The notes: generated by a model not told the origin, from the letters alone. DNA of 44,249 bases from an uncultured SAR116 cluster alpha proteobacterium (GCA_902522415.1 CABYVI010000008.1:1-44249), one strand, 5' to 3'. Numbered from the stretch's first letter, positions 9,741 to 18,985 are shown. Numbers and translations are program-made.

Positions 9741-9746
9741 TATAAT
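9741..9746 (+). promoter_or_regulatory. Candidate -10 box of thiN, leaderless
   Basis: A consensus TATAAT ends five bases before the thiN ATG at 9752. If used, transcription would begin at or very near the start codon, giving a leaderless mRNA, in keeping with the absence of a Shine-Dalgarno sequence there. The -35 region about 17 bases upstream (TATAAA) is poor, so this is tentative. Confidence 0.35.
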
Positions 9747-9751
9747 TAAGT

Positions 9752-10420
9752 ATGAAACATTTTAATCATCTTGAAACTGTCATTTTAGTTGGAGGTAGCA
9801 AAGTTAAACTTAATGCTTTAAAGGCTATTTCAAGTCAACATCCTGTTTACGCTGCTGATAGTGGTGCAAATATTTTAATAGATGAACAAATAAATTTTGA
9901 ATCTGTCATTGGTGATATGGATTCTATTAATACTGAAATTTTGAAAAATAAAAACTATAAAGCAATATTCATTGAAGATCAGAACTCTACTGATTTGCAA
10001 AAATGTCTTAATACCATTAAAGCAAAGATGATCATAGGTTTTGGTTTCTTAGATCAAAGATTAGATCATACACTGGCATCATTAACAGCAATTTGCCAGC
10101 ATAATGTAGCCCGATCAATAATATTAGTTGGTGAAATAGATACTGTAATATTTGTAAAGGGGGATTGGTCATGTAGTATTCCTTCTGGAACAAGGTTATC
10201 GGTTTGGCCTCTTTCAAATCAACTTTTTTTGGAAAGTTCAGGTTTGAAATACTCTTTAAATAATCTCAATATGGATCCTATAAATTTAATCGGAACTTCT
10301 AATGAAACAGTGAAAGATAGGTTTTCAATCAAGCCAAGTAATAAGTACCCTGCTCGATATGTGACGATTATACCATCTAAATATTTTATGAATATTTATG
10401 ATGAATTCATTAATATTTAA
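9752..10420 (+). CDS. thiN: Thiamine pyrophosphokinase
   Basis: Transfers pyrophosphate from ATP to thiamine, giving the cofactor TPP. The 222 aa protein shows the family motifs in order: LVGGSKV near the N terminus, YAADSGANIL (about 30-39), VIGDMDSI (about 52-59), QNSTDLQKCL (about 76-85) and GFLDQRLDHTLASL (about 98-111). Asp-rich GDMDS and STDL bind Mg-ATP. It is divergent from the riboswitch-controlled thiamine importer, so the locus encodes uptake plus activation of external thiamine. It converges tail to tail with gap, with no spacing. Confidence 0.93.
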   Translation: MKHFNHLETVILVGGSKVKLNALKAISSQHPVYAADSGANILIDEQINFESVIGDMDSINTEILKNKNYKAIFIEDQNSTDLQKCLNTIKAKMIIGFGFLDQRLDHTLASLTAICQHNVARSIILVGEIDTVIFVKGDWSCSIPSGTRLSVWPLSNQLFLESSGLKYSLNNLNMDPINLIGTSNETVKDRFSIKPSNKYPARYVTIIPSKYFMNIYDEFINI

Positions 10421-11431
10421 TTATAAGTATTTAGAAATCTCAGATGCAGTATCAGCCATTCTATTTGAAAAACCCCATTCATTATCATACCATGACAATA
10501 TTCTAACTAATTTTTTTCCTGTTACAAATGTTTGATCTGTATGGAATATTGATGAGTGAGGATTATGATAAAAATCTGTAGATACAAGTTTCTCATCTGT
10601 ATAGCTAAGAACATTTCTTAATTTATCATTATTACAGGCTTTTCTGACAACGTCATTGACTTCTTCAGCCGTTGTCTGCTTCATTGAAGTAAATGTAAGA
10701 TCAATCATTGAAACGTTTGAAGTTGGAACACGAACAGCTACACCCTTTAATTTACCTTCTAATTCAGGAAGAACTTGACCAACAGCTTTAGCAGCTCCTG
10801 TAGAAGTAGGTATCATATTTACAGCGGCAGCCCTTGCCCTGTAAATATCCTTATGGTCTCTATCGATTGTTGGCTGGTCACCAGTATAGCTGTGAACTGT
10901 GGTCATAAATCCTTCTTCAATTCCAAAATGATCATTCAGGACTTTTGCAATAGGCGCCAAACAATTTGTTGTACAAGATGCATTTGAAATTATATTATGT
11001 TTAGAATTAATTTTTTCCTCGTTAACACCGTATACAACAGTAATATCTGCATCTTTTGCAGGAGCCGAAATCAAAACCTTACTTGCACCAGAAAGAATAT
11101 GCTGCTGACAATCTTCAGCACTATTAAATTTTCCTGTACACTCCATGACCAAGTCAACATCATTTTTGTCCCATCGTATTCCATCTAAAGTTTTTTTCTT
11201 TGAAAAAGATATTTTTTGATCACCAACAATAAGATTTTTTCCTTCAACGCTAATATCATAAGGGAAAACACCGTGAATTGAGTCATATTTTAAAAGATGC
11301 GCACATACTTTAAGGGCAGATCTATTATTAATGGCGACAACTTTTATGTCTTTTCTTTTTGACTCAATAATAGCTCTAAGGACATTTCGTCCTATTCGAC
11401 CGAAACCATTTATTCCAACTCGTAATGTCAT
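10421..11431 (-). CDS. gap: Glyceraldehyde-3-phosphate dehydrogenase, type I
   Basis: Oxidises glyceraldehyde-3-phosphate to 1,3-bisphosphoglycerate with NAD(P) in central carbon metabolism; can run in the gluconeogenic direction. The Rossmann motif VGINGFGRIGRNV is at the N terminus, and the catalytic cysteine sits in ISNASCTTNCLAPIAK (about residue 150). SYTGDQPTIDRDHKD, RARAAAVNMIPTSTGAAKA and the C-terminal SWYDNEWGFSNRM are all intact. The 336 aa length is standard. Coenzyme preference is not certain: the residue group after the second strand reads INNRSALKV, without the Asp typical of strict NAD enzymes, so NADP use is possible. Confidence 0.96.
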   Translation of the reverse strand: MTLRVGINGFGRIGRNVLRAIIESKRKDIKVVAINNRSALKVCAHLLKYDSIHGVFPYDISVEGKNLIVGDQKISFSKKKTLDGIRWDKNDVDLVMECTGKFNSAEDCQQHILSGASKVLISAPAKDADITVVYGVNEEKINSKHNIISNASCTTNCLAPIAKVLNDHFGIEEGFMTTVHSYTGDQPTIDRDHKDIYRARAAAVNMIPTSTGAAKAVGQVLPELEGKLKGVAVRVPTSNVSMIDLTFTSMKQTTAEEVNDVVRKACNNDKLRNVLSYTDEKLVSTDFYHNPHSSIFHTDQTFVTGKKLVRILSWYDNEWGFSNRMADTASEISKYL

Positions 11432-11601
11432 ATTTCTTTTTTTAAGATAATTAAATTTGTATTTGTTTATTAGATATATAAATTTTATACAACATAAATA
11501 AATTAAAAAAAAATTAGTTTAATATTTATTAATTTTTAATTATATGAATTAATGGAAAATCTTTATTATATACATTACAAACACATTTTTCTTAACTTTT
11601 T

Positions 11602-12855
11602 ATGCAAACAAAAAATTCAATTTTTACTCCTGTACTAATTGGTGGTAGTTTAATTCTATTAATCAGTTTTGCTATCAGATCATCATTTGGCTTATTTCAA
11701 ATACCAATAGCAGATGACTTCTTATGGCCAAGAGCAGAATTCTCTATGGCAATAGCAATACAAAATTTAGCATGGGGAATATCAACACCATTCTTTGGAG
11801 CTTTGGCTGAAAAATTTGGTGATAGGAAGGCTATATCATTAGGTATTATTTTATATGCAATAGGACTTTTAATCAGCAGTAATGCAGTAACACCAGAAGC
11901 TCATCAAATGCTTAATATTGTTATTGGGTGTGGAATTGCAGGTACAGGTTTTGGGCCTATTTTAGCTGTTGTAGGAAGATCCACAACACCAGAAAAACGA
12001 TCTCTTGTTCTTGGATTAACAACTGCCGCTGGATCCGCTGGACAAGTAATAGGTCCACCTTTCACGAGCGCTTTGCTTAATACAATGACTTGGTCATCAG
12101 TTATGGTTGTATTGGCAATTGTTGTTCTAGCAACATTAATTTGTCTTATAGCCATTAAACCTGATAATAAAACAAATAATATTGAGATTAATGAGAACTT
12201 ATCTGATGTTTTGTTTAAAGCCATAAAGGATCCTACTTTTTCAATGTTATTTTTAGGTTTCTTTTCATGTGGTTTTCAACTTGGTTTTATAACTGCCCAC
12301 TTTCCAGCTTTTATTACTGAAGCATGTGCATCAATACCACCAAATAGTCTAATTAGGTCTTTAGGAGTAAATACAACTTCAACTTTGGGCGCTTTTGCAA
12401 TAGCTGTTATTGGTCTTTTTAATATTATTGGTGCAATTACTGCAGGTTACTTGGGCAAAAATTATACAAAAAAATATTTGCTTTCTACTATTTATTTAGG
12501 GCGAACAATTGCTTCAATTGCTTTTATAATGTTTCCTATTACCGTGGAAAGTGTGATAATTTTTTCAATAGTCATGGGCGGTTTATGGCTAGCTACAGTT
12601 CCGTTAACTTCTGGTGTAATAGGGTATATTTATGGAATGCAATATATGGGCACATTGTATGGCATAATCTTTCTTTCACATCAAATAGGTTCATTTGTAG
12701 GAATTTGGTTAGGTGGAAGCCTTTACGATACTTTTGGCAATTATAATTTAGTTTGGTGGATCGGAATTGGTGTTGGGGCTTTTTCTGCAATAATACACTT
12801 ACCAGTAAAGGAAACACCTATTTCTTTAAGATTAGTTAAAGATACAATAAAATAA
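11602..12855 (+). CDS. MFS permease
   Basis: A 417 aa, 12-span major facilitator superfamily protein. The loop 2-3 signature appears as GALAEKFGDRKAISLG, and the two six-helix halves are separated by a hydrophilic stretch around residues 188-205. The short glycine-rich GCGIAGTGFGPILAVVGR is like that of the oxalate/formate antiporter and monocarboxylate branches, but the substrate cannot be read from sequence. It is divergent from gap across 170 AT-rich bases and converges with the kynurenine operon (15-base gap), so it is not in that operon, although it could serve the same substrates. Confidence 0.88.
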   Translation: MQTKNSIFTPVLIGGSLILLISFAIRSSFGLFQIPIADDFLWPRAEFSMAIAIQNLAWGISTPFFGALAEKFGDRKAISLGIILYAIGLLISSNAVTPEAHQMLNIVIGCGIAGTGFGPILAVVGRSTTPEKRSLVLGLTTAAGSAGQVIGPPFTSALLNTMTWSSVMVVLAIVVLATLICLIAIKPDNKTNNIEINENLSDVLFKAIKDPTFSMLFLGFFSCGFQLGFITAHFPAFITEACASIPPNSLIRSLGVNTTSTLGAFAIAVIGLFNIIGAITAGYLGKNYTKKYLLSTIYLGRTIASIAFIMFPITVESVIIFSIVMGGLWLATVPLTSGVIGYIYGMQYMGTLYGIIFLSHQIGSFVGIWLGGSLYDTFGNYNLVWWIGIGVGAFSAIIHLPVKETPISLRLVKDTIK

Positions 12856-12870
12856 TTCTCAACAAATAAA

Positions 12871-13563
12871 TTATTCCAATAAGGATAAAATTTCATTTAA
12901 AGGTTTTTTAATTTTTGCAACTTGAGGAACAGTAGCTTTTTCTGAAGCATGGCCAACAGTAAGTATCATGACAGGCTTATTGCTTTTTGGTCTGCCACAA
13001 AGGTTATTCAAAAAACTCATTGGGTTTGGTGTATGAGTTAAAACAGATAGTCCAGCGTTATGAAGAGCTGTAATTAGAAATCCAGTAGCAATTCCAACGC
13101 TTTCTGGAACGTAATAGTTTTTATATTTTGTACCGTCATCAAAAGTTCCAAATCTTTCAGCAAAAACAATAATTAACCATGGGGCAATTTCTAAATGTGG
13201 TTTGTTTGCATTTGTTCCAATTGGTTCGAGTGCCTTAATCCACTCATCACTAGCTCCTCCCGAATAAAATTTTTCCTCTTCAATTTCTGCGGCCTTCCTT
13301 ATTTTTCTTTTAACTTCGTGATTAGAAATTGCTGTAAAATGCCATGGCTGGTGATTGGCTCCACTTGGAGCTGACCCAGCTACTAGAATAGCTTTTTTTA
13401 TAATTTCAATGTCTACTTGTCTTTCAGAAAAATCACGAATTGTATGCCTTTTAAGCATAAAATCTGAAAAGTTATTTATAGAAATTTTCATTTTCTCATC
13501 TGATAAGGACACCTTATCAGGAACTGGAATTTTTTCATACTTAAGATTTTTTTTGATAAACAT
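12871..13563 (-). CDS. Iodotyrosine-deiodinase-like FMN flavoprotein
   Basis: A nitroreductase-fold protein of 230 aa that closely follows the iodotyrosine deiodinase (IYD) branch, not ordinary nitroreductases. FMN contacts are suggested by RHTIRDFSERQV (39-50) and APSGANHQPWHF (65-76). The three residues with which IYD grips the amino-acid part of its substrate are in place: Glu96 and Tyr100 in EEEKFY, Lys121 in NANKPHL. HNAGLSVLTHTPNPM and ATVPQVAKIKKPLNEIL also match that branch. IYD reductively removes halogens from halotyrosines. As last gene of the kynurenine operon (6 bases after kynU), it may act on a halogenated or aromatic amino acid; that substrate is inferred. Confidence 0.82.
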   Translation of the reverse strand: MFIKKNLKYEKIPVPDKVSLSDEKMKISINNFSDFMLKRHTIRDFSERQVDIEIIKKAILVAGSAPSGANHQPWHFTAISNHEVKRKIRKAAEIEEEKFYSGGASDEWIKALEPIGTNANKPHLEIAPWLIIVFAERFGTFDDGTKYKNYYVPESVGIATGFLITALHNAGLSVLTHTPNPMSFLNNLCGRPKSNKPVMILTVGHASEKATVPQVAKIKKPLNEILSLLE

Positions 13564-13569
13564 AATTAG

Positions 13570-14763
13570 TTACGTAACAGTTTTTCTATCAATGTTTTTA
13601 TAATTCTTCCAAAGTTCATTTTTTGATACTTGATCAATAATTTTAATTGCTTTCAAAATATCATTTTCATCCAAATAGAGTGGAGAGAAACCAAACCTAA
13701 TTAGATTTGGAGCTCTAAAATCACCTATTAGTTTTTTTTCAATAAAAGCCTGCATGAATTCATAACCGTTCTCACAGATATATGATATTTGGCCTCCTCT
13801 CATATTAGGATCTCGAGGACAAGCTAACTTAAAGTTTAAAGATAATTTATCTAATTCAGAAATAAAAAGTTCAGATAAGACTATGGAACGCTTTCTTAAT
13901 TCACTTAGATCTATGTCCTCCCAAATATCAAGTGAATGCCTCAGTGCAGCAAATGAAATAATGGATGGCGAACCTATTCTCATTTTGTCAATGCCCACTG
14001 AAGCTTCATAATTTAAACTAAAATCAAATGGTGATTTATGACCATGCCAACCAAATAAAGCAGGTTCAACTTCATTAATGTATTTAGGGGCTACGTATAT
14101 AAAAGCAGGTGAACCAGGACCACCATTTAAATATTTATACGTACAACCAACGGCAAAATCAGCTTTTGTATTTTCAAGACTTATTGGGAGAACACCTGCA
14201 CTGTGTGCTAGATCCCAGACAGTCAGCGCACCAAAATTATGAGCAGTCTCTGTGACCTTTTTCATGTCATGGAGCCTTCCGGTTCTGTAATCAACTTGAG
14301 TTAACATAACAACTGCTACATCTTCATCAATTGTTTCAGTTACTTTTTCAGGGTCAACTATCTTAATTTCATATTTATCTTTAAATAACTTTAAAAGACC
14401 CTGTGCTATGTAAACATCTGCAGGGAAATTTCCATTGTCTGTTAAAATATACTTACGCTTACTATTTAGTTTAAGAGCAGATGTTAAAGCTTGAAATACT
14501 TGAGTTGAGAGTGTGTCACCTACAATAATTGAATTCGTTGGTGCGCCAACAATTTTTGATATTTGATTGCCTATAATTTTAGCTTGTGAAAACCATCCTT
14601 TAGAATTCCAACCTTTAACTAGTTCTTTTGCCCATTCATCCTCTAAAAAGGTTTTTATTTCTTCTGTTATGGATTTTAAAGGTGGACCCAATGAATTCCC
14701 ACACAAGTAAACAGTACCTTTTGGTATTGAAAATAAATCTTTAAACTGCGCAAAATTAGTCAT
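13570..14763 (-). CDS. kynU: Kynureninase
   Basis: A PLP enzyme that cleaves kynurenine or 3-hydroxykynurenine to (hydroxy)anthranilate plus alanine. It is 397 aa from the ATG at 14763, which has GAGG upstream; the longer frame from 14772 starts with a GTG. Motifs: VYLCGNSLGPPL (18-29), WDLAHSAG (183-190, PLP-binding Asp), and GCTYKYLNGGPGSPAF with the Schiff-base Lys210. FGWHGHKSPFDF and MRIGSPSIISFAAL follow. Nothing essential appears missing. It sits between tryptophan dioxygenase and the IYD-like gene in a tight operon. Confidence 0.94.
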   Translation of the reverse strand: MTNFAQFKDLFSIPKGTVYLCGNSLGPPLKSITEEIKTFLEDEWAKELVKGWNSKGWFSQAKIIGNQISKIVGAPTNSIIVGDTLSTQVFQALTSALKLNSKRKYILTDNGNFPADVYIAQGLLKLFKDKYEIKIVDPEKVTETIDEDVAVVMLTQVDYRTGRLHDMKKVTETAHNFGALTVWDLAHSAGVLPISLENTKADFAVGCTYKYLNGGPGSPAFIYVAPKYINEVEPALFGWHGHKSPFDFSLNYEASVGIDKMRIGSPSIISFAALRHSLDIWEDIDLSELRKRSIVLSELFISELDKLSLNFKLACPRDPNMRGGQISYICENGYEFMQAFIEKKLIGDFRAPNLIRFGFSPLYLDENDILKAIKIIDQVSKNELWKNYKNIDRKTVT

Positions 14764-14777
14764 AGTAAACACCTCGG

Positions 14778-15716
14778 TTATAAATCATTTCTTAGTTCCC
14801 ATAACTCCGGGAAAAAGTGATGACTCGTTACTTTTTCTAACCACTCTACACCAGAGGATCCACCGGTTCCTGATTTGTAACCAATTATTTTTTTTACGAG
14901 TGTAAAGTGACGCCACCTATAAATTGAAAACTGTTCGTCAAAAGAGATTAATGTTTCAGCTAAAAGGTATTCGGAGTTCTTGCTTGAAGACTTTTTATAG
15001 ATTGAAAGCCAAGCATCTTTAACAGAATTTTGACTTCTATAAGTTTTAGTCCAATCTCTTTTAATTGCTTTTTGTGAGATTTTATAACCCCTTCTATTAA
15101 GATAAAAAATCACTTCGTCATATAGGCTTGGTGTTTCAAGCGATTTTTTTATTTCAGGCCATACATGAGGAACATTTTTATGAGCGGAAGCCATTTTAAC
15201 GCTTTTATTTCCAAGAATAAATTCTACGTGGCGATACATAAATGATAATTGTCCAGATGCAGTGCCTAAAAAATCTCTAAATTCGTTGAATCCTTCTGGC
15301 TTAATTGTCGACAATATATTCCATGTATCCGCAATATATTTAATAAAGCAAACAGCTCTTTCAAGAATTATAATTGTATTATTTATATTATTTTCTTTTA
15401 TTTGTTCTCTTGCATTATAAAGTTCAAAATGCAGCCCTTTGTATAGTATTTCTTTTACTTGACCCATAATATAAAAACACATCTCATCGTAACCTTTAGA
15501 TCTAGGATGTTGAAGTGACAATAAAAGATCTATGCTTTGATAATCAATATAGGGATTCGATAGCCCTTTATATTCAGTTAAGGGTGACCCGTAAGTCTTT
15601 TTTGATGTTTTAAATCGACTTTCATCATTTGATAAGTCCATTTCTCTTGGAAGTGGTGAGTTGTTAACTTTTGTAATATCTACAATATCTGGAAACTTTG
15701 GTTTATAATCTGGCAT
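14778..15716 (-). CDS. kynA: Tryptophan 2,3-dioxygenase family protein, active-site His replaced
   Basis: A heme protein of the TDO family (312 aa) expected to open the indole ring of tryptophan to N-formylkynurenine. Conserved: Tyr56/Tyr59 in NPYIDYQSID, Phe81, Arg162 in FMYRHVEFILG (carboxylate anchor), the proximal heme ligand His270 in IYRWRHFTLV, and the substrate loop GTGGSSG (283-289). The C terminus HHFFPELWELR is typical. One key position differs: the distal histidine (His55 of the Xanthomonas enzyme, in the usual IxHQ) is Gly85, read as IMGQ, and the preceding HDE is YDE. It may be a less active TDO or use another indole substrate. Operon context strongly favours the kynurenine pathway. 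Confidence 0.87.
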   Translation of the reverse strand: MPDYKPKFPDIVDITKVNNSPLPREMDLSNDESRFKTSKKTYGSPLTEYKGLSNPYIDYQSIDLLLSLQHPRSKGYDEMCFYIMGQVKEILYKGLHFELYNAREQIKENNINNTIIILERAVCFIKYIADTWNILSTIKPEGFNEFRDFLGTASGQLSFMYRHVEFILGNKSVKMASAHKNVPHVWPEIKKSLETPSLYDEVIFYLNRRGYKISQKAIKRDWTKTYRSQNSVKDAWLSIYKKSSSKNSEYLLAETLISFDEQFSIYRWRHFTLVKKIIGYKSGTGGSSGVEWLEKVTSHHFFPELWELRNDL

Positions 15717-15720
15717 AGAT

Positions 15721-16620
15721 CTAACTTTGCATATCCAATAATATTTTTAATTCATTACCAAGTTCTTTGTCAAAATTAGCTAAATCTAAAATAACATCAA
15801 AATGGTTCTTACCTATTACTTCCAATGATCTAACAGGAACACTTTCATCAATCAATTTATTAACAAGAATTTTGCTTTGTTTTTTGAATTGTTCAGTTTC
15901 ATTCTCTCCCCAAGCAACAATTGTAGGGGGGAAGTTTTTTAAACTAAAATTAAGTGGACTGTTTCTGTATGCTTCATCCTTACTTAAGGAAAGTGCCTCA
16001 TTAATTGAAGTATCTATTAAAGGCTCAATATCATATATTCCAGAAACCAAAATATTACCTAGAATTTTTATTTTAAGTTTCTCCAAAACACACATCGCAA
16101 CTAAATGAGCTCCTGCAGAACTACCTGATAAAATAATTTTTTTATTGTCATACCCTAAATCACTTGCATTTATAAATAACCATTCAATAGCATTTTTGCA
16201 TTCTTCTACTATTTCATCAATTGATACTTTGGGTGCCAAAGAGTATTCAATTGCAGCGTAACCAACACCATTTTTTGCTGCTTCAGATGAAGGGAAAAAG
16301 GAGTCTCGTAATGATAGTTCTTGCCAGTAGCCACCATGAATAAATACTAAGATTGGATTTAAAATATTTGACTTGGATCGACTTTTTTTTGTTACTTCAA
16401 TAACTTGATTTTTTTGAATGCCATACTGATAAATCTTTGATTGAGTATGAGTACGCGCAGTTCGACTTTGAGTTTCATACTCATAAATAAAAGGTTTATA
16501 ATTCCCCCCTATCATTGAGCTTGGAGAGTACTCCCTCTCCCTATCTAAGGCTGAGAATTTTTCCCATTCCAGTTTATCGGTTTTAAGAAATTTTTTTGTC
16601 TTCCAAATTCCATTATTCAT
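15721..16620 (-). CDS. Kynurenine formamidase (alpha/beta hydrolase type)
   Basis: An alpha/beta-hydrolase of 299 aa that should remove formate from N-formylkynurenine. The oxyanion motif HGGYWQ at 95-100 is the hallmark of the eukaryote-like (AFMID/BNA7) formamidases, distinct from the metal-dependent bacterial KynB, so the symbol kynB is avoided. The nucleophile elbow is GSSAG with Ser168; the C-terminal GKNHFDVI carries the likely catalytic His, and the acid is probably in the WGENETEQF stretch. It lies 4 bases upstream of kynA and 10 bases downstream of the lyase-like gene. Specificity rests on the HGGYW motif plus operon position. Confidence 0.85.
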   Translation of the reverse strand: MNNGIWKTKKFLKTDKLEWEKFSALDREREYSPSSMIGGNYKPFIYEYETQSRTARTHTQSKIYQYGIQKNQVIEVTKKSRSKSNILNPILVFIHGGYWQELSLRDSFFPSSEAAKNGVGYAAIEYSLAPKVSIDEIVEECKNAIEWLFINASDLGYDNKKIILSGSSAGAHLVAMCVLEKLKIKILGNILVSGIYDIEPLIDTSINEALSLSKDEAYRNSPLNFSLKNFPPTIVAWGENETEQFKKQSKILVNKLIDESVPVRSLEVIGKNHFDVILDLANFDKELGNELKILLDMQS

Positions 16621-16630
16621 AAATTAATCT

Positions 16631-17584
16631 TTATTTAATTAAGCCACTACTAATGAATGCATGTTTAATTCTTTTTTTCTCCTCATCTGTAAGCTCTAAA
16701 TTAGGAAACCTAGTTCTTCCACCTACTTGACCTAAAAGCTCTTGCCAATATTTTTGATGTGCATGAGGTTTGCTTTCTGGTTTTGAAGAATGAAAAGCTT
16801 TTCGAACAGTATCTAAACTATCTCGAACTACTTTAGCTTCCTTAAAGTTTTTATTAAAAGCTAAATCAGTATATTTTTTCATTCTTTTATCATTTTTTGT
16901 TTGAATTAAAAATGGAGGAGAAGAGCATAGATAAAGTTTCCAATCTAACTCAACGATATTTTCGTACCAGTCACTTTCTGATGCAGTACTTACAATAATT
17001 CGGTCATTAGCTAACAATGTTAGTTTTTTATACATGTCTCTTGGAACAGAATATTTTATAGCAACTATATTCTTAATATTTGCTATTTCATTGCATAACT
17101 CTGGTTCCATCAGGTATCCAGAATCAGGGTGGCTCCACATTGCAATACCTATATTTAGTTTAGAAGATAGTTCAGAGTAATAATTTTTTAACACCTCAGC
17201 TCTATCTGAAACGAAATTCAAAACCGGTGCATGAACTACTATATAATCAGCACCAATATTTTCAGCGTATTTGCCTAATTCCATAACAGTTTCAAAATTT
17301 TGATCAGAACAAGAGACTATTGTTTGTGCTTTTCCATAACACTCATCAACAGCTATCAAAAAACTTTTCTTCCTTTCCTCAATTGACATTGAAAAGAACT
17401 CACCCTGCTTTCCAGATACAAAAAAACCATCTATTTCTAGGTCATCTATCCAATGTCTTAAATTTGATCTTAAACCTCTCTCATCCAGTGAAAATTCTTC
17501 ATCAAAAGGATTAAGTGCAGCAGCCCAAATTCCTTTCATATTTTGAAAAGCATACTCTTTAGCTTCTTTTTTTGAGTATTTCAT
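16631..17584 (-). CDS. DapA/NAL-superfamily lyase in kynurenine operon
   Basis: A class I aldolase-fold protein of 317 aa from the ATG at 17584, seven bases after the dioxygenase stop; a longer frame starting at 17644 overlaps that gene and is unlikely. The Schiff-base lysine is Lys177 in VAIKYS, and the pyruvate-carboxylate loop reads SGKQGEFF (57-64), where dihydrodipicolinate synthase has GTTGE. The catalytic tyrosine region PYY is replaced by APVLNF (119-124). It is therefore not a dihydrodipicolinate synthase; a pyruvate-forming or -using lyase is likely. Its place next to 3-hydroxyanthranilate dioxygenase suggests a step on ring-opened products, which is inference. Confidence 0.8.
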   Translation of the reverse strand: MKYSKKEAKEYAFQNMKGIWAAALNPFDEEFSLDERGLRSNLRHWIDDLEIDGFFVSGKQGEFFSMSIEERKKSFLIAVDECYGKAQTIVSCSDQNFETVMELGKYAENIGADYIVVHAPVLNFVSDRAEVLKNYYSELSSKLNIGIAMWSHPDSGYLMEPELCNEIANIKNIVAIKYSVPRDMYKKLTLLANDRIIVSTASESDWYENIVELDWKLYLCSSPPFLIQTKNDKRMKKYTDLAFNKNFKEAKVVRDSLDTVRKAFHSSKPESKPHAHQKYWQELLGQVGGRTRFPNLELTDEEKKRIKHAFISSGLIK

Positions 17585-17591
17585 TAATTTA

Positions 17592-18135
<544 letters not shown>

Positions 18136-18235
18136 TTATTCCTCCCAAAATATTCATAATTAATTACTAACTTGAGAGCTGTTTTAAAGGCAAGTTATAT
18201 TATTAAGTTAAAGGATTAAGTTACTATTAATAAAT

Positions 18236-18985
18236 TTATATATTTTTTGAAATTGGTATAACATTTTCTGAATTACTATCTTCGGTTTCTTGAGCCTGTA
18301 TCAGTCTATCAATTTCTTTTTTAACAAGTGCTTTATAAATAAAATCTCTAAATCCTAAATATTGATTTTTAAATTTTTGGGGTAGTTTGGTAATTTTGCT
18401 TCTAACGTTAACAAGATCATTTTTTAATATGGCTATATCTGAAATTGTTGGCCCTATTATAACATCAACATCAGAAAGTGCAGATGTCAATTGATCAATG
18501 TGCAACTGATTTGCGGGTACTTTATTAGGCATTATAACGAGATGTGGAGATCCCCCACCTCGAACCTTTTTAAGCCCGTCAAGTGTTTTAACAAATTCAA
18601 TAGTTGCTCTAATTTCAATTTCACTTAAATTGCATGGTATTAAAATAGCATTGCATTGCATAATACAATTCACAAGCTGCCTTGGAGGGTGAGCCATTGT
18701 ATCAATTAAAATTATTTCCTCTTCTCGCGTGAAGGCTTTTAATTTTTGATCTAAAAGGCTAACTCCTAAGTTAGGAGAAGCATGGTTAAAAGGAATGTAA
18801 TCTAATTCAATCTTAGAATTTATATCGTTTAAAATTGAAACAGAACTTTTTTGACTGTCAGTATCTATTAATTTTATTTTACCATTAAATCTAGTTTGTG
18901 AAAGACCTAATGCAGAGAGGATACAAAGTGTAGACTTTCCTACACCCCCCTTTGAGTTTAGAAATGCTATTTTATAACTGTTCAT
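18236..18985 (-). CDS. ParA/MinD-type ATPase
   Basis: A 249 aa Walker-type ATPase of the kind that positions DNA or protein cargo on the nucleoid. The deviant Walker A is NSKGGVGKST (residues 9-18, with both signature lysines), switch I lies near DTDSQKSS, and Walker B-like IILIDTMAHPP follows. No N-terminal DNA-binding extension is present, so it is a small (type Ib-like or cargo) ParA, not a chromosomal type Ia one. I start at the ATG at 18985 (AGGAT upstream) because the fold begins there; a longer frame from 19006 adds seven residues. It overlaps the coiled-coil gene by 14 bases. No ParB is beside it, which argues against a canonical parAB locus. Confidence 0.85.
   Translation of the reverse strand: MNSYKIAFLNSKGGVGKSTLCILSALGLSQTRFNGKIKLIDTDSQKSSVSILNDINSKIELDYIPFNHASPNLGVSLLDQKLKAFTREEEIILIDTMAHPPRQLVNCIMQCNAILIPCNLSEIEIRATIEFVKTLDGLKKVRGGGSPHLVIMPNKVPANQLHIDQLTSALSDVDVIIGPTISDIAILKNDLVNVRSKITKLPQKFKNQYLGFRDFIYKALVKKEIDRLIQAQETEDSNSENVIPISKNI

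Noticed and set aside
12856..12870. MFS permease as a member of the kynurenine operon
   Set aside because: It is transcribed in the opposite direction and only converges with the operon; a functional link is possible but not shown by structure.
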